Assembly: GCA_902495525.1 (NCBI GenBank)
Contig: CABUXL010000005.1
Coordinates: forward strand, 7,821-71,820
Reading direction: 5' to 3'
DNA: 64,000 nt
From: an uncultured Collinsella sp.
GTDB taxonomy: Bacteria; Actinomycetota; Coriobacteriia; Coriobacteriales; Coriobacteriaceae
Below are positions 1 through 8,519 of this stretch, in pieces. The position numbers and the translations under genes were made by a program. Numbering within the stretch: the stretch's first letter is position 1; every line of letters starts with the position of its first letter. The notes beneath the pieces are model-generated. The model was given only the letters and a program-made list of their open reading frames with translations, did no database searches and was not told the origin of the DNA.

Positions 1-1182
1 CGTGGAACCCATGGAGCCCAGAGCGAGCAGCAGCCAGTCGTGGCGCGCAAAGAGCACGGGGGCTTTCTCGCCCGCTCGCTCGACATTGGCATCACGACGG
101 GGCAAGCCACATGCCACGAGCTTGACGGTCTGTACCAGCAGCACCAAGAACGCGTCGGCAAAGAGCACGTCCTTGGTGAGCAACGCCGCGTAGTTAGAGA
201 ACATCGGCATAAACGCAAAGAACAGCAGGATCGCACCGCGAACCGGCAGGCTCACGCCCAGTTTGCGCAGCGATGAAATGGAATAGGCCATGCAGGCGGC
301 CGTGATGACAAATTGAGCGCAGGTGTAGATGGCAAGACCCGCGTTAGCGCTGTTGAACAGCGAAAGCCCCAGCTGAACGCACGAGCCGATAATGGCCGTG
401 TGCACTACGGGATGATGCCCGTTGAGCAGCACGTTGGGGTTGAGTAGGCGCAGGTAGTCGCTCGTGCCGTTGGGATAGTTGAACCACTGGCGAATCTGCG
501 CGCCCGTATCTCCCATAAAAAGGCCGGGCAGCGAAGCGATGAGCGTGGGCGTCCAGGCGATCATAAGCACCAGGATGGGCCCGGCAAAGGGATGGACCGA
601 GAGCACGGCGTGAGTCACACGCCATACGCGGCCAAAGTGCGCTTCGGAAAACGGGATGCGCCGAGAGCTCAGCCAATCTAGACACTCAAAGGCAAGGTAG
701 AAGGCAACGATCGCCAGGAGCATCCAGCCCGCGCCGCCAATCCAGGCGCAGATGATGCGAGCTTTGTCGCCAAGGACAATCTCGGCCGAGTCGGTGAGGT
801 CGTAGCTGCGGCCGAACACCATGCAGATGGCGAAGAACAGCGACGGCAGAATGATCGATGGACGCCAGGTGTCGCCACGGCCAAAGAACACGTAGCGAAA
901 CGGCAGCGTGAGCAGGCAGGCAAGTGCAAGCAGCATGACCGCGTCGGTATGGCCGGCAAACGAGAGGAGCACCTCGTAGCACACGTACAGCATGCCCGAG
1001 GCTTTGGGGTCAATCGCCAAGACTGCGTTGCTCGACACCGGGGCGGGATCGATGGAAAACGCCGTGGTCGCCAACAGCGCGAGCAAAAATGCGATGAGCG
1101 TCTGCTTGGCGGGGTAGCGCTTAAACCAGACAATGCGGGCAGCGTCGCGCGCAGCCGTTGTGGAGAGGTCGGAATCCTTCAC
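1..1182 (-). CDS. DUF6020-like multi-pass membrane protein (3' end cut by window)
   Basis: The frame is open from a GTG at 1182 down to the window edge, so about 394 residues are visible and the C-terminus is missing. The start is chosen because it precedes the first hydrophobic segment and has an AGAAAGG-type site upstream. The product has many hydrophobic helices separated by short charged loops, with the first helix near residues 25-45, and a loop with NPNVLLNGHHPVVHT near the middle. That layout recalls the DUF6020/glycosyltransferase-like membrane proteins of Coriobacteria and Firmicutes. The function is unknown. It follows lgt on the same strand across a strong hairpin, so it is probably transcribed separately. 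Confidence 0.6.
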   Translation of the reverse strand, partial: MKDSDLSTTAARDAARIVWFKRYPAKQTLIAFLLALLATTAFSIDPAPVSSNAVLAIDPKASGMLYVCYEVLLSFAGHTDAVMLLALACLLTLPFRYVFFGRGDTWRPSIILPSLFFAICMVFGRSYDLTDSAEIVLGDKARIICAWIGGAGWMLLAIVAFYLAFECLDWLSSRRIPFSEAHFGRVWRVTHAVLSVHPFAGPILVLMIAWTPTLIASLPGLFMGDTGAQIRQWFNYPNGTSDYLRLLNPNVLLNGHHPVVHTAIIGSCVQLGLSLFNSANAGLAIYTCAQFVITAACMAYSISSLRKLGVSLPVRGAILLFFAFMPMFSNYAALLTKDVLFADAFLVLLVQTVKLVACGLPRRDANVERAGEKAPVLFARHDWLLLALGSMGST

Positions 1183-1219
1183 AGTCCGAAAGCCTTTCTA
1201 GAAACCTATCAAACTCGGC

Positions 1220-1260
1220 AAAACCACCACAAAGGTGCCTGTCCCCTTTGTGGTGGTTTT
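1220..1260. repeat. Perfect 16-bp inverted repeat with GGACAGGCA loop
   Basis: The arms at 1220-1235 and 1245-1260 are exactly complementary and enclose a 9-nt loop, TGCCTGTCC on the plus strand. The left edge of the arm is A-rich, so on the minus strand the hairpin ends in TTTT just after the lgt stop and could work as its terminator. A degraded relative lies at 26893-26929, and others with different arms but the same loop core occur at 19584, 20021, 36873 and 46061. Confidence 0.85.
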
Positions 1261-1265
1261 GGTGG

Positions 1266-2087
1266 CTAGGCGTCCAGGTAGACGCGCTGGGGTTGGTTGC
1301 GGCGACGAGCAAAGATGATGAGCGCCAGGCCCGCGATTACGAGCGGCAGGCTCAGCAGCTGACCCATGGTGATGACGCCGCCCAGCAGATAGCCCAGCTG
1401 CGCATCGGGCACACGCACAAACTCAATCAAAAAGCGAACGATGCCGTAACCCATCACAAAGACGCCCATAAACGTGCCTTGGGGCAGTAGCGGCTTTTTG
1501 CGGCTGAGCACCTGCAGAATGCAAAAGAGCACAATACCCTCGAGGAATGCCTCGTAGAGCTGGGAGGGATGGCGCGGCATATCGCCCGCGGTGCCGCCAA
1601 AGATCACGCCCCAGGGCAGATCGGTCGGCTTGCCCCACAGCTCGCCGTTGACAAAGTTGGCGCAGCGTCCCAGACATAAGGCCAGCGGAGCACCGATAAC
1701 GGCAAGGTCGGCGATGGTCCAGGCGTCGAGCTTGTACATGCGGCACACGAGCACGCCGCCGATGATGCCGCCCACCAGGCCGCCATGGAAGCTCATGCCG
1801 CCTTCATTGGTAGCAAAGATCTCGAGCGGATGCGCCCAGTAGTAGCCGTCGCCGTAAAAGATGACGTAGAACAGGCGGGCGCCAATGATAAGGCCAAAGA
1901 CCACGCCGACCACGACACTCGTCAGGTCGTCGACCGTAATGTCAAAACCCCAACGGCGCTGCGTGCGGTACATGACGACCGCCGTGAGCAGAGCGCCGAC
2001 CACATAGGCCAAGCCGTACCAGTAGATGGTGATGGGCCCCGCCGAGATGGCGACGGGATCAAGCATATGGTAGAGGTCGTTGAGCAT
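1266..2087 (-). CDS. lgt: Prolipoprotein diacylglyceryl transferase
   Basis: This enzyme moves the diacylglyceryl group of phosphatidylglycerol onto the lipobox cysteine of prelipoproteins in the membrane, the first step of lipoprotein maturation. The Lgt signatures are visible: GARLFYV, then MSFHGGLVGG with the conserved His, then GRCANFVNGELWG with the conserved Arg and Glu. Multiple membrane helices span the protein. The start at 2087 (MLNDLYH) is preferred over an upstream in-frame one because AGGAGG sits directly upstream of it; this gives 273 residues, normal for the family. The lipoprotein at 27044 would be one of its substrates. Confidence 0.95.
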   Translation of the reverse strand: MLNDLYHMLDPVAISAGPITIYWYGLAYVVGALLTAVVMYRTQRRWGFDITVDDLTSVVVGVVFGLIIGARLFYVIFYGDGYYWAHPLEIFATNEGGMSFHGGLVGGIIGGVLVCRMYKLDAWTIADLAVIGAPLALCLGRCANFVNGELWGKPTDLPWGVIFGGTAGDMPRHPSQLYEAFLEGIVLFCILQVLSRKKPLLPQGTFMGVFVMGYGIVRFLIEFVRVPDAQLGYLLGGVITMGQLLSLPLVIAGLALIIFARRRNQPQRVYLDA

Positions 2088-2112
2088 GTCGACCCTCCTA
2101 CTCCCTACATAC

Positions 2113-2151
2113 AAATGCGGCCGCGGGCCTTGCGCTCGCAGCCGCATATTT
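2113..2151 (-). terminator. Hairpin after the NifU-like gene
   Basis: AAATGCGGC at 2113-2121 pairs with GCCGCATATTT at 2141-2151 in the gap between the NifU-like stop and the lgt ribosome site. It may end or attenuate transcription before lgt. Confidence 0.5.
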
Positions 2152-2196
2152 GGACGTAACGTCTATGCGGAGTATGTCGTCCGCAGCCTTCGCATC

Positions 2197-2475
2197 TTAG
2201 AACGGCGCGTACTCGTCGTACAGGTCGTCGGCCTCACCGGAGGCATTGACCTGCTCGACGCGGGTAACGCCGGGCACGTGCTCCTTCAGGATGCGCTCGA
2301 TGCCCATAGACAGGGTCAGCGAGCTCATGGGGCAGCCGGCGCAGGAGCCCTGCAGTTCCAGCTTGACGACGCCCTCGTCGTCGACGCCCACATACTCCAT
2401 ATCGCCGCCGTCGGCCTGCAGGTTGGGGCGAATCTCTTCAAGAACCTTCTTAAGCAGCTCTTCGTTAACAGCCAC
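2197..2475 (-). CDS. NifU C-terminal-domain Fe-S scaffold/carrier protein
   Basis: A 92-residue protein that consists of little more than a NifU C-terminal domain. The CxxC cluster-binding motif is visible as CAGCPMS near residue 45, after the typical QADGGD segment near residue 20. Such stand-alone Nfu proteins carry [4Fe-4S] clusters to client enzymes; this genome section encodes several clients, including the radical SAM proteins at 10889, 34969 and 55951 and the activase at 13992. The GTG start at 2475 has AAGGAG upstream. The exact client is not known. Confidence 0.9.
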   Translation of the reverse strand: MAVNEELLKKVLEEIRPNLQADGGDMEYVGVDDEGVVKLELQGSCAGCPMSSLTLSMGIERILKEHVPGVTRVEQVNASGEADDLYDEYAPF

Positions 2476-2593
2476 AGGGGCTCCTTTCTCACAACAACGC
2501 GGGCACGCCCGCGGACAGAAAGCTATGTTACTACAGCCATGTACCCGCTCGCGAGCCGTCCATGCGCGCAGACGCTACTTTCACGAGCAGTCA

Positions 2594-2620
2594 ATTTGGG
2601 ACGTGGCTTTTTTAGCTGCC
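2594..2620. repeat. 27-bp repeat, copy 1
   Basis: The stretch from ATTTGGGACG to TTTAGCTGCC matches 4240-4266 in inverted orientation with one mismatch. Both copies lie in gaps flanking the dCMP deaminase and coaX genes. It contains the TGGGACG core also found in the palindrome at 4146-4223. Confidence 0.75.
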
Positions 2621-2648
2621 TTTTGTTGCCAGCTAGCGTTGCCACGCG

Positions 2649-3173
2649 CTACCGCCGAGCCTGTCCCCCGGTACCAATCTGGACATCGACGATAACCTGG
2701 CGGTAGCTGATGCCACAGGAGTCGAGGATGCGGCGGCTGATACGGCCGTCGTCGGTGTCGGCATACTTGTTGTCCAGGTAGACAACCTCGCCTACACCTA
2801 CCTGCGCCAGGATCTTGGCACAGTCGTGGCACGGGAACAGCGTGACGTAGACTGTGGAACCCTCAAGATCTTTGAGCGAGCCGCGGTAGTTGAGCACGGC
2901 GTTTGCCTCGGCATGCACCACGTAGTTGTGCTTGTCCTGCAACGGGTCATCGCTCGTTCCCCACGGGAAAAAGTCGTCGTTGAGCGCCGAGGGCGTACCG
3001 TTGTAGCCCACCGAAAGGATGCGGTGGTTGGTGCTGGCGATGCACGCGCCCACCTGCGTGTTGGGATCCTTGCTGCGGCGCTGCGCGGCGATGGCCACGC
3101 TCATAAAGAACTCATCCCAGCTAATAACGTCGCGGCGCTTGCCCGACGCGGTTTGATGAAGATCGTCCGACAT
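2649..3173 (-). CDS. dCMP deaminase family protein (ComEB type)
   Basis: A zinc-dependent cytidine/deoxycytidylate deaminase of 174 residues, probably making dUMP from dCMP for thymidylate synthesis. The catalytic HAEANA motif (zinc His and proton-shuttle Glu) and the PCHDCAK motif (two zinc cysteines) are both present, and VGYNGTP is typical of the dCMP branch. The start at 3173 (MSDDLHQ) follows GGAGGTGTCTGCC; an upstream in-frame start would add 12 residues without a better ribosome site. Its neighbours are the NifU-like gene and coaX on the same strand, but the gaps suggest separate transcripts. Confidence 0.9.
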   Translation of the reverse strand: MSDDLHQTASGKRRDVISWDEFFMSVAIAAQRRSKDPNTQVGACIASTNHRILSVGYNGTPSALNDDFFPWGTSDDPLQDKHNYVVHAEANAVLNYRGSLKDLEGSTVYVTLFPCHDCAKILAQVGVGEVVYLDNKYADTDDGRISRRILDSCGISYRQVIVDVQIGTGGQARR

Positions 3174-3256
3174 GGCAGACACCTCCGAAATCGCAATAGT
3201 TTGACCCATTGTAGCAGGTGAAAGGTGGGGGCGTTTGTCCCACCGGCACCCTCACT

Positions 3257-4108
3257 TTACACGCGGCGGGGCTTTTGGTTGATGTGGTAGAGCTCGGCGA
3301 GACCCCGCAGCGTCAACGCGTCATCGACCGTCAGGCTATGACCGACCAGGGCCGCAAGTGCCTCGGCATCGTTGCCGGTAATGACAATGGGCACATCGCC
3401 CTCCCCCGCGGCCTTGGTCGCACGCATCTCGGCAAGCACCATGTCGAGCATGCCGTCGATGCGCGCCACCTCGCCCAAAACCACGCCCGAGCGCATGGCC
3501 TCGCGCGTGTTGCGTCCGATGACGTGTGTCGGCGCCGAGGGCTCAACCTGGGGCAGGCGCGCTGCTGCCGCCGAAAGCGAGCGGGCGCCGAGGGCCAAAC
3601 CTGGCGCGATAACGCCGCCGACAAAGGTGCCGCGCGCATCGATGACCTCGATATTGGTCGTGGTACCCAGGTCGATCACGATGCACGGCGAGCCGTAGAC
3701 GGCGCGGGCCGCCACGGCATCGGCGATGCGGTCGGGGCCGATCTCGGCCGGATCGTCGTAGCGCACGGGCATGCCGGTCTTAAGTCCTGGCCCCACCGTG
3801 AGCACGCGCCCCGTGCAGGTGCGGGAAAGTGCCGCCTTCCACGGGCGCTCGAGCGCCGGGACCACACAGCTCAGCACGGCCGCGGCGGGTGCGAGCACCC
3901 CGGGCACACCCGCATCGGCGGCGAGCGCGCCCATAACCTGCACAAGTCGCATGCGAGCCTCGTCGGCCGTAATACGGGCCGGCGTCGTGATCTCGCACGT
4001 CCCAAGCGGACATTCCTGCGCCGCGGCCGAATCCTCTGCAAACAGGCCAAAGCGAATGAACGTGTTGCCCACGTCGACCGTCAATATATATGCGCACCCA
4101 TTAAGCAT
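3257..4108 (-). CDS. coaX: Type III pantothenate kinase
   Basis: Catalyses the ATP-dependent phosphorylation of pantothenate, the first step of coenzyme A synthesis. The three ASKHA motifs of the CoaX type are visible: DVGNT near residue 12, GPDRIADAVAA in the middle and DLGTTT shortly after. At 283 residues it is slightly longer than the usual 255-265. The ATG at 4108 is preceded by AAAGGAG. Some Lys and Gly surroundings of the second motif differ from the textbook sequence but the catalytic Asp is kept. Confidence 0.93.
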   Translation of the reverse strand: MLNGCAYILTVDVGNTFIRFGLFAEDSAAAQECPLGTCEITTPARITADEARMRLVQVMGALAADAGVPGVLAPAAAVLSCVVPALERPWKAALSRTCTGRVLTVGPGLKTGMPVRYDDPAEIGPDRIADAVAARAVYGSPCIVIDLGTTTNIEVIDARGTFVGGVIAPGLALGARSLSAAAARLPQVEPSAPTHVIGRNTREAMRSGVVLGEVARIDGMLDMVLAEMRATKAAGEGDVPIVITGNDAEALAALVGHSLTVDDALTLRGLAELYHINQKPRRV

Positions 4109-4145
4109 CGTCGGCGCTCCTTTCGTCTGCCCAGCAGTATATCCC

Positions 4146-4223
4146 GATGATTATTCTGGGACGGGGATTTAAAAATCATTGTGTACCTAATGATTTTTTA
4201 ATCCCCGTCCCAGAATAATCATC
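4146..4223. repeat. 78-bp palindrome with 35-bp arms
   Basis: Arms 4146-4180 and 4189-4223 are complementary at 34 of 35 positions around an 8-nt loop (GTGTACCT). It lies between the divergent coaX and OPT transporter genes, so it is in both 5' regions rather than at a shared 3' end. The arms contain TGGGACGGGGATTT, which is shared in part with the 27-bp repeats at 2594 and 4240. Confidence 0.9.
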
Positions 4224-4239
4224 CTTCGGTTTCGCTCGG

Positions 4240-4266
4240 GGCAGCTAAAAAAGCCCCGTCCCAAAT
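4240..4266. repeat. 27-bp repeat, copy 2
   Basis: Runs from GGCAGCTAAAAAAGCC to GTCCCAAAT and is the inverted partner of 2594-2620 with one mismatch. It starts 16 bases after the large palindrome ends. Confidence 0.75.
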
Positions 4267-4397
4267 GAACTGCCGTGCCGCTATACTGGTGCGCGGTCGC
4301 GCGCGTGCTCACGCGGCGGCCCTTGGTAACCCGACTTCCCGCGCCGTATCCGTAGCGGCGCTCCCGGGGGAAGCGGATATACGCAAAGGAGTTCTAT

Positions 4398-6101
4398 ATG
4401 AGCAATCCCTCGAACCGCACCTCGATGCGCGGTCAACTCACGCTGCGCGGCGTCGTCATCGGCGTCCTTGGCTGCGTGATCATCACGGCAAGCTCGGCCT
4501 ATACCGCCCTCAAGATGGGTGCGCTCCCCTGGCCGATCATTTTCGCTGCCGTCATTTCGCTGTTCTTCCTGAAGCTCATGGGCAACGCCAGCCTCAACGA
4601 GGCCAACGTCACCCACACCATCATGTCCGCGGGCGCCATGGTCGCCGGCGGCCTGGCGTTTACCATCCCGGGCGCCTGGATGCTGGGCTATGCCGACCAG
4701 ATCAGCTGGCTCGACATGTTTATCGTGGCGCTCACCGGCACCATCTTGGGCCTTCTGGCGACAGCGCTCATCCACCGTCACTTTATCGTGGACGCCGCGC
4801 TGGAGTTCCCCACCGGCAACGCCGCAGCTCAGACCCTGCGCGCCACCGAGGCCGGCGGCAAGACCGGCAAGCAGCTCTTTGGCTCCATGGCCATCGCAGG
4901 CATCTACAGCGTGCTGCGCGACGCTCTGGGCGTGGTGCCCAGCATGCTGTGCACGCTCAATATCCCCGGCGTGACCTTTGCCATCTACAACTCGCCCATG
5001 TTGCTGTCCATCGGCTTTTTGGTGGGCTTCGCCCCCGTCGCCTTCTGGTTTGCCGGCGCGCTGCTGGGCAACTTTGGCATCATCGTTGGCGGCACCGCTG
5101 CCGGCCTGTTCGATATTGTGACCGCGCAGGGTATCGTCAAGTCCCTCGGTATGGGCCTTATGATGGGCTTTGGCGTCGCCGTCGTCCTTAAGGACATCCT
5201 GCCGCAGGTCGCCGGTATCGTCCGCGGTCTTGCAGCCGACAGCTCCACCGACACCGACGAGCAGTCGCTCATCTCGGGCTCGCTTAAGCTCGACGCCGGC
5301 ATCATCGGCCTGGGCACCGCCGCCATTGCCGTGATCGTTGCCATCGCGCTCGACCTCGGCCCCGTTCCGGCCGTCATCGTCACGCTGTTCACCTTTGTCA
5401 CCACCATCATGAGTGCACAGAGCTGCGGCCAGACGGGTATCGACCCCATGGAGATCTTTGGCCTCATCGTCATGCTCATCGTGGCGGCCTTTGCACAGAT
5501 CGCCCAGGTCAAGCTGTTCTTTATCGCCGGCATCGTGGCCGTGGCGTGCGGCCTTGCGGGCGACGTCATGAACGACTTTAAGGCCGGCGCCGTGCTGGGC
5601 ACCAACCCGCGCGCACAGTGGGTTGGCCAGGCCATCGGCGGCATCGTGGGCGCCCTGGTCGCCGCCGCCGTCATGGTCGCGCTCGTCACCGCCTATGGTC
5701 CGGACGCCTTCGGCCCCGACAAGAGCTTCGTTGCCGCGCAGGCAAGCGTGGTCGCCACCATGGTCTCGGGCATCCCGAGCGTGCCGTGGTTCGCAGGCGG
5801 CTTTATCGCCGGCATCGTCATGTACTGGCTCGGCATTCCGGCCATGATGATCGGCCTGGGCGTGTACCTGCCGTTCTATATGTCGCTCACGGCTTTCCTG
5901 GGCTCCTGCGTTAAGCTCGTCTACGACAAGTGGGCCGCTCACCGCGACGCCGAGGCCGGTCTTTCGGACGAGGAGAAGGCCGCCAAGGACGCCGCCTTCC
6001 AGGAGCAGGGCCTGGTTGTCGCCAGCGGCCTGCTGGGCGGCGAGTCTATCGTCGGCGTTATCCTGGCGTTTGTCTCTGTTGGCCTGAGCCTGCTGGGCTA
6101 A
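4398..6101 (+). CDS. OPT/YSL family oligopeptide or metal-chelate transporter
   Basis: A 567-residue integral membrane protein with about 14 hydrophobic segments, of the oligopeptide transporter family, which uses the proton gradient to import small peptides or metal chelates. Family features include the early NEANVTHTIMSAGAM region, the PTGNAAAQTLRA segment after the third or fourth helix and NDFKAGAVLGTNP later. The start has AAAGGAG seven bases upstream. A terminator follows at 6127-6164, so it stands alone. Its substrate cannot be told from sequence. Confidence 0.9.
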   Translation: MSNPSNRTSMRGQLTLRGVVIGVLGCVIITASSAYTALKMGALPWPIIFAAVISLFFLKLMGNASLNEANVTHTIMSAGAMVAGGLAFTIPGAWMLGYADQISWLDMFIVALTGTILGLLATALIHRHFIVDAALEFPTGNAAAQTLRATEAGGKTGKQLFGSMAIAGIYSVLRDALGVVPSMLCTLNIPGVTFAIYNSPMLLSIGFLVGFAPVAFWFAGALLGNFGIIVGGTAAGLFDIVTAQGIVKSLGMGLMMGFGVAVVLKDILPQVAGIVRGLAADSSTDTDEQSLISGSLKLDAGIIGLGTAAIAVIVAIALDLGPVPAVIVTLFTFVTTIMSAQSCGQTGIDPMEIFGLIVMLIVAAFAQIAQVKLFFIAGIVAVACGLAGDVMNDFKAGAVLGTNPRAQWVGQAIGGIVGALVAAAVMVALVTAYGPDAFGPDKSFVAAQASVVATMVSGIPSVPWFAGGFIAGIVMYWLGIPAMMIGLGVYLPFYMSLTAFLGSCVKLVYDKWAAHRDAEAGLSDEEKAAKDAAFQEQGLVVASGLLGGESIVGVILAFVSVGLSLLG

Positions 6102-6126
6102 ACCCAATAACAACGCACCCGTGCAG

Positions 6127-6164
6127 AGCGCGGGGTCGGAGACCATCCGGCCCCGCGCTTTTTT
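6127..6164 (+). terminator. Rho-independent terminator of the OPT gene
   Basis: AGCGCGGGGTCGG (6127-6139) pairs with CCGGCCCCGCGCT (6147-6159), followed by a run of six T. Confidence 0.9.
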
Positions 6165-6316
6165 GTCTATTTGACTCTTATGATCCTCACGGCGTTTTTT
6201 GTCATGCCGATTGGCCTGACTTCCAGGTCAACAAACCCTGTCTGACACCTCGCTCAACGCGGTGTAGAGTAAAGACGACGGGCGGGATACGCGGCACGTG
6301 CCAGAACGAGGTGGAC

Positions 6317-7456
6317 ATGGAACTCGATAAACAACAGCTCAAGCGACTGCGCGAGCGCCATCATCGGCGCCATGGCATCCGCCCCGCCCACAGCGAGGCC
6401 ATGGAGAACGCAAGCCGCTTTCTAAAGCGGGCATTCAACATTCGCGAGGGACGCGCGCCCTATCACGTGATTCGCAAGCGCTTTGTAAACGGGGCGCGCC
6501 TGACTGGCTCACACTTATGCATCTTGATCATTGCCATGTTGATCGCGAGCATCGGCCTCGATATCGACTCGGATATCGCCATTGTAGGCGCCATGCTCAT
6601 CTGCCCGCTCATGGGTTCGGTCCTTGCCATGGCATACGGCATCGCCACGCTCGACCGCGAGATTACCCTTGAGGCCGTCGCGAGCTTGGCTCTGCAGATG
6701 GCCTTTTGCCTGGTCACGTCCACGTTGTACTTTAAGCTCTCGCCCCTTGGCACCACCACGGCCGCCATCATCGACAATTCGACACCGACTGTGTGGGACC
6801 TTGCCGTCGCGCTCGCGGGCGGCTTTGCGGGTGGCCTGGGCAACTCGCGCGACCAGGAACCCGCCACGCTCATCGCCGGGGTGGCTGTGGCGACCGCGCT
6901 CATGCCGCCCCTGTGCGCGGCGGGCTATGGCATCGCCATCGCAAGCGGGTCGCTGTTCCTCTCGGCACTCTACGAGTTTGGCATCAACGTGGTCTTTATC
7001 GCACTGGCCGCCGAAGCCGTACTGCTTCTTTTGCGCGTGCCGCTCAAGCGCGACCTGAACGGCGACGGTATTGTGACTGCTGAAGAAAACGCCGAGGTCG
7101 ACGAGCTATCGCGCAAGGTGCGCCGCCGCATCATTGTGGGCACGGTAGTCTTTGCCATCCCCTGCATCGTTATGACGGCGGGTTCCATTGGCTCGGCGCA
7201 GGCCGGCGTGCAGGACGGCTACGGCGTGACCGAAACCACGCGCGAGCTTGCAGCGGTGCTGCCAGGCTTTAAGGATTACACCGTCGCCGTCGAGACCTCG
7301 GCTACCGAAGGTGACGAGGAAGGCATCGTCGAGCGCGAGATTGTCGCCCATGTGACAACGAGCGAGGCGCTTGGGGCACACGACCGCCGTATCGCCCGCA
7401 AGCTCATCGACCTCAATGTGCCCGGGCTCGATCGCGTGGAGTTTGATGTGGAGTAA
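6317..7456 (+). CDS. DUF389 family membrane protein with EF-hand-like loop
   Basis: A 379-residue membrane protein. The start at 6317 (MELDKQQ) follows GAGGTGG; a longer open frame reaching into the OPT gene is ignored. After a basic N-terminal region come about six membrane helices with the DUF389 hallmarks: IASIGLD, AMLICPLMG, GGFAGGLG and GVAVATALMPPLCAAGYG. Function of the family is unknown, though some members are suspected transporters or toxin-related. Oddly, a cytosolic linker after the last of these helices carries DLNGDGIVTAEE, a canonical 12-residue EF-hand calcium loop. A final helix and a soluble C-terminal domain follow. Confidence 0.88.
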   Translation: MELDKQQLKRLRERHHRRHGIRPAHSEAMENASRFLKRAFNIREGRAPYHVIRKRFVNGARLTGSHLCILIIAMLIASIGLDIDSDIAIVGAMLICPLMGSVLAMAYGIATLDREITLEAVASLALQMAFCLVTSTLYFKLSPLGTTTAAIIDNSTPTVWDLAVALAGGFAGGLGNSRDQEPATLIAGVAVATALMPPLCAAGYGIAIASGSLFLSALYEFGINVVFIALAAEAVLLLLRVPLKRDLNGDGIVTAEENAEVDELSRKVRRRIIVGTVVFAIPCIVMTAGSIGSAQAGVQDGYGVTETTRELAAVLPGFKDYTVAVETSATEGDEEGIVEREIVAHVTTSEALGAHDRRIARKLIDLNVPGLDRVEFDVE

Positions 7457-7532
7457 TGCGGAGCATGGGATGGCTCTCGCGCACAGGCGCAAGTCGCGGC
7501 GAGGCTCAGACGCGACGCAGGCACATGCAAAA

Positions 7533-7563
7533 AGCGGGACGTAGTTCACGTTCGCGCCCCGCT
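7533..7563. terminator. Hairpin between convergent genes
   Basis: AGCGGG (7533-7538) pairs with CCCGCT (7558-7563), with A-rich and T-rich sequence on its outer sides. It can serve the DUF389 gene and the convergent gene ending at 7584. Confidence 0.55.
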
Positions 7564-7583
7564 CGCTGTTTTATTGCCGTGAA

Positions 7584-8033
7584 TCAGACGTCCGCATCGA
7601 CATCGCCAGATTCCACTGTAAACGCCGGATCGGTGCTCACCAGATAAAATCGGGTCACCTTAGTATTTCTAATTAGGTAAATCTGCCCCTGATTGCGTCG
7701 GCGCGATATATACGCAACGTGAATCGTGCCGAATTCTTCGCCGTTTTCCTTCTTTAATATCAGGATGTTGGGGTCATCCGTACGCTTAAACTGCCCGTCT
7801 GTGCAGATTCCGTCTTGATCGACCAGCTGCCATCGACAGTTGTCCTCCTCAAGAAAAGCCAGGGTTTCCCGACTCGTTTTGTCATCCCGATAGTAACCAT
7901 CAATGGCAAACCCTTCGGAAGCGCATTCCTGCATATAGGACGTTTCTCGGCTTATAGCAAACAGCCCTGTAGCGCCCAGGAGCACAGCCAGGCAGACCAC
8001 TGCAAGGGTTATCGAAGTAGCACGGCGACCCAT
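7584..8033 (-). CDS. Hypothetical protein with N-terminal membrane anchor
   Basis: A 149-residue protein not matched to any family I recognise. Residues 8-27 are a single hydrophobic segment after MGRRATS, so it is either membrane-anchored or exported. The rest is polar, with three cysteines in the first half of the mature region and a likely beta-rich C-terminal part (repeated short hydrophobic/charged alternation). No strong ribosome site is visible before the ATG. Codon use is mixed, AT-richer than the genes to its left, so it may belong with the accessory region to its right. Confidence 0.6.
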   Translation of the reverse strand: MGRRATSITLAVVCLAVLLGATGLFAISRETSYMQECASEGFAIDGYYRDDKTSRETLAFLEEDNCRWQLVDQDGICTDGQFKRTDDPNILILKKENGEEFGTIHVAYISRRRNQGQIYLIRNTKVTRFYLVSTDPAFTVESGDVDADV

Positions 8034-8266
8034 GTTAGCCAGACCAATACTTGTTGAACGGAGTGCAAAACATACTTGGTACCTCCGATATCAAAGCAAA
8101 CGTCACCCGCGGCCCGCCGGCAACTATGTGTTTCTAACATTAAACCATTTGGCTACGACTCGTTGGAGATAGGTTCCATAAACGGACAGTGATATACGGC
8201 GAAAGGCCACACTTATCCATTAACCCAGAGTTATGAAGGCCGTTTTTCATATTGCGAGACCGCGGT

Positions 8267-8396
8267 TTTCGGAAGTGCGGTGAAAAACTGAGCGCCGCCG
8301 ACCAGACCGACTTTTTTAGCAACAAAACCGCAGGTCACAAGGGTGCAAAAGAGCCGTGTGCTCGGAAATTCGGAGTTTTTCCCCGCACTTCCGAAA
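8267..8396. repeat. Spaced inverted repeat, 23-bp arms
   Basis: Arms 8267-8289 and 8374-8396 match at 22 of 23 positions and enclose 84 bases without a clear inner stem. A piece of the arm (CACTTCCGAAAT) recurs near 13807, on the far side of the RiPP island. The gap 8034-8519 otherwise shows no gene. Confidence 0.8.
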
Positions 8397-8448
8397 TCCG
8401 AGTCCGCGAAAGGTGCCGGCAAGGCCAATTACGCAACATATATCCAGT

Positions 8449-8487
8449 AAAAACGGGTGGCAGCCGGTATGGCTGCCACCCGTTTTT
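8449..8487 (-). terminator. Strong hairpin terminator after the activase remnant
   Basis: AAAAACGGGTGGCAGCC (8449-8465) pairs perfectly with 8471-8487 around a 5-nt loop; either strand ends in a T run. It lies just downstream of the broken activase 3' end and was plausibly its original terminator. Confidence 0.85.
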
Positions 8488-8519
8488 CTCATACCAGCCT
8501 AAAGCAGGCATGTTTCTTC

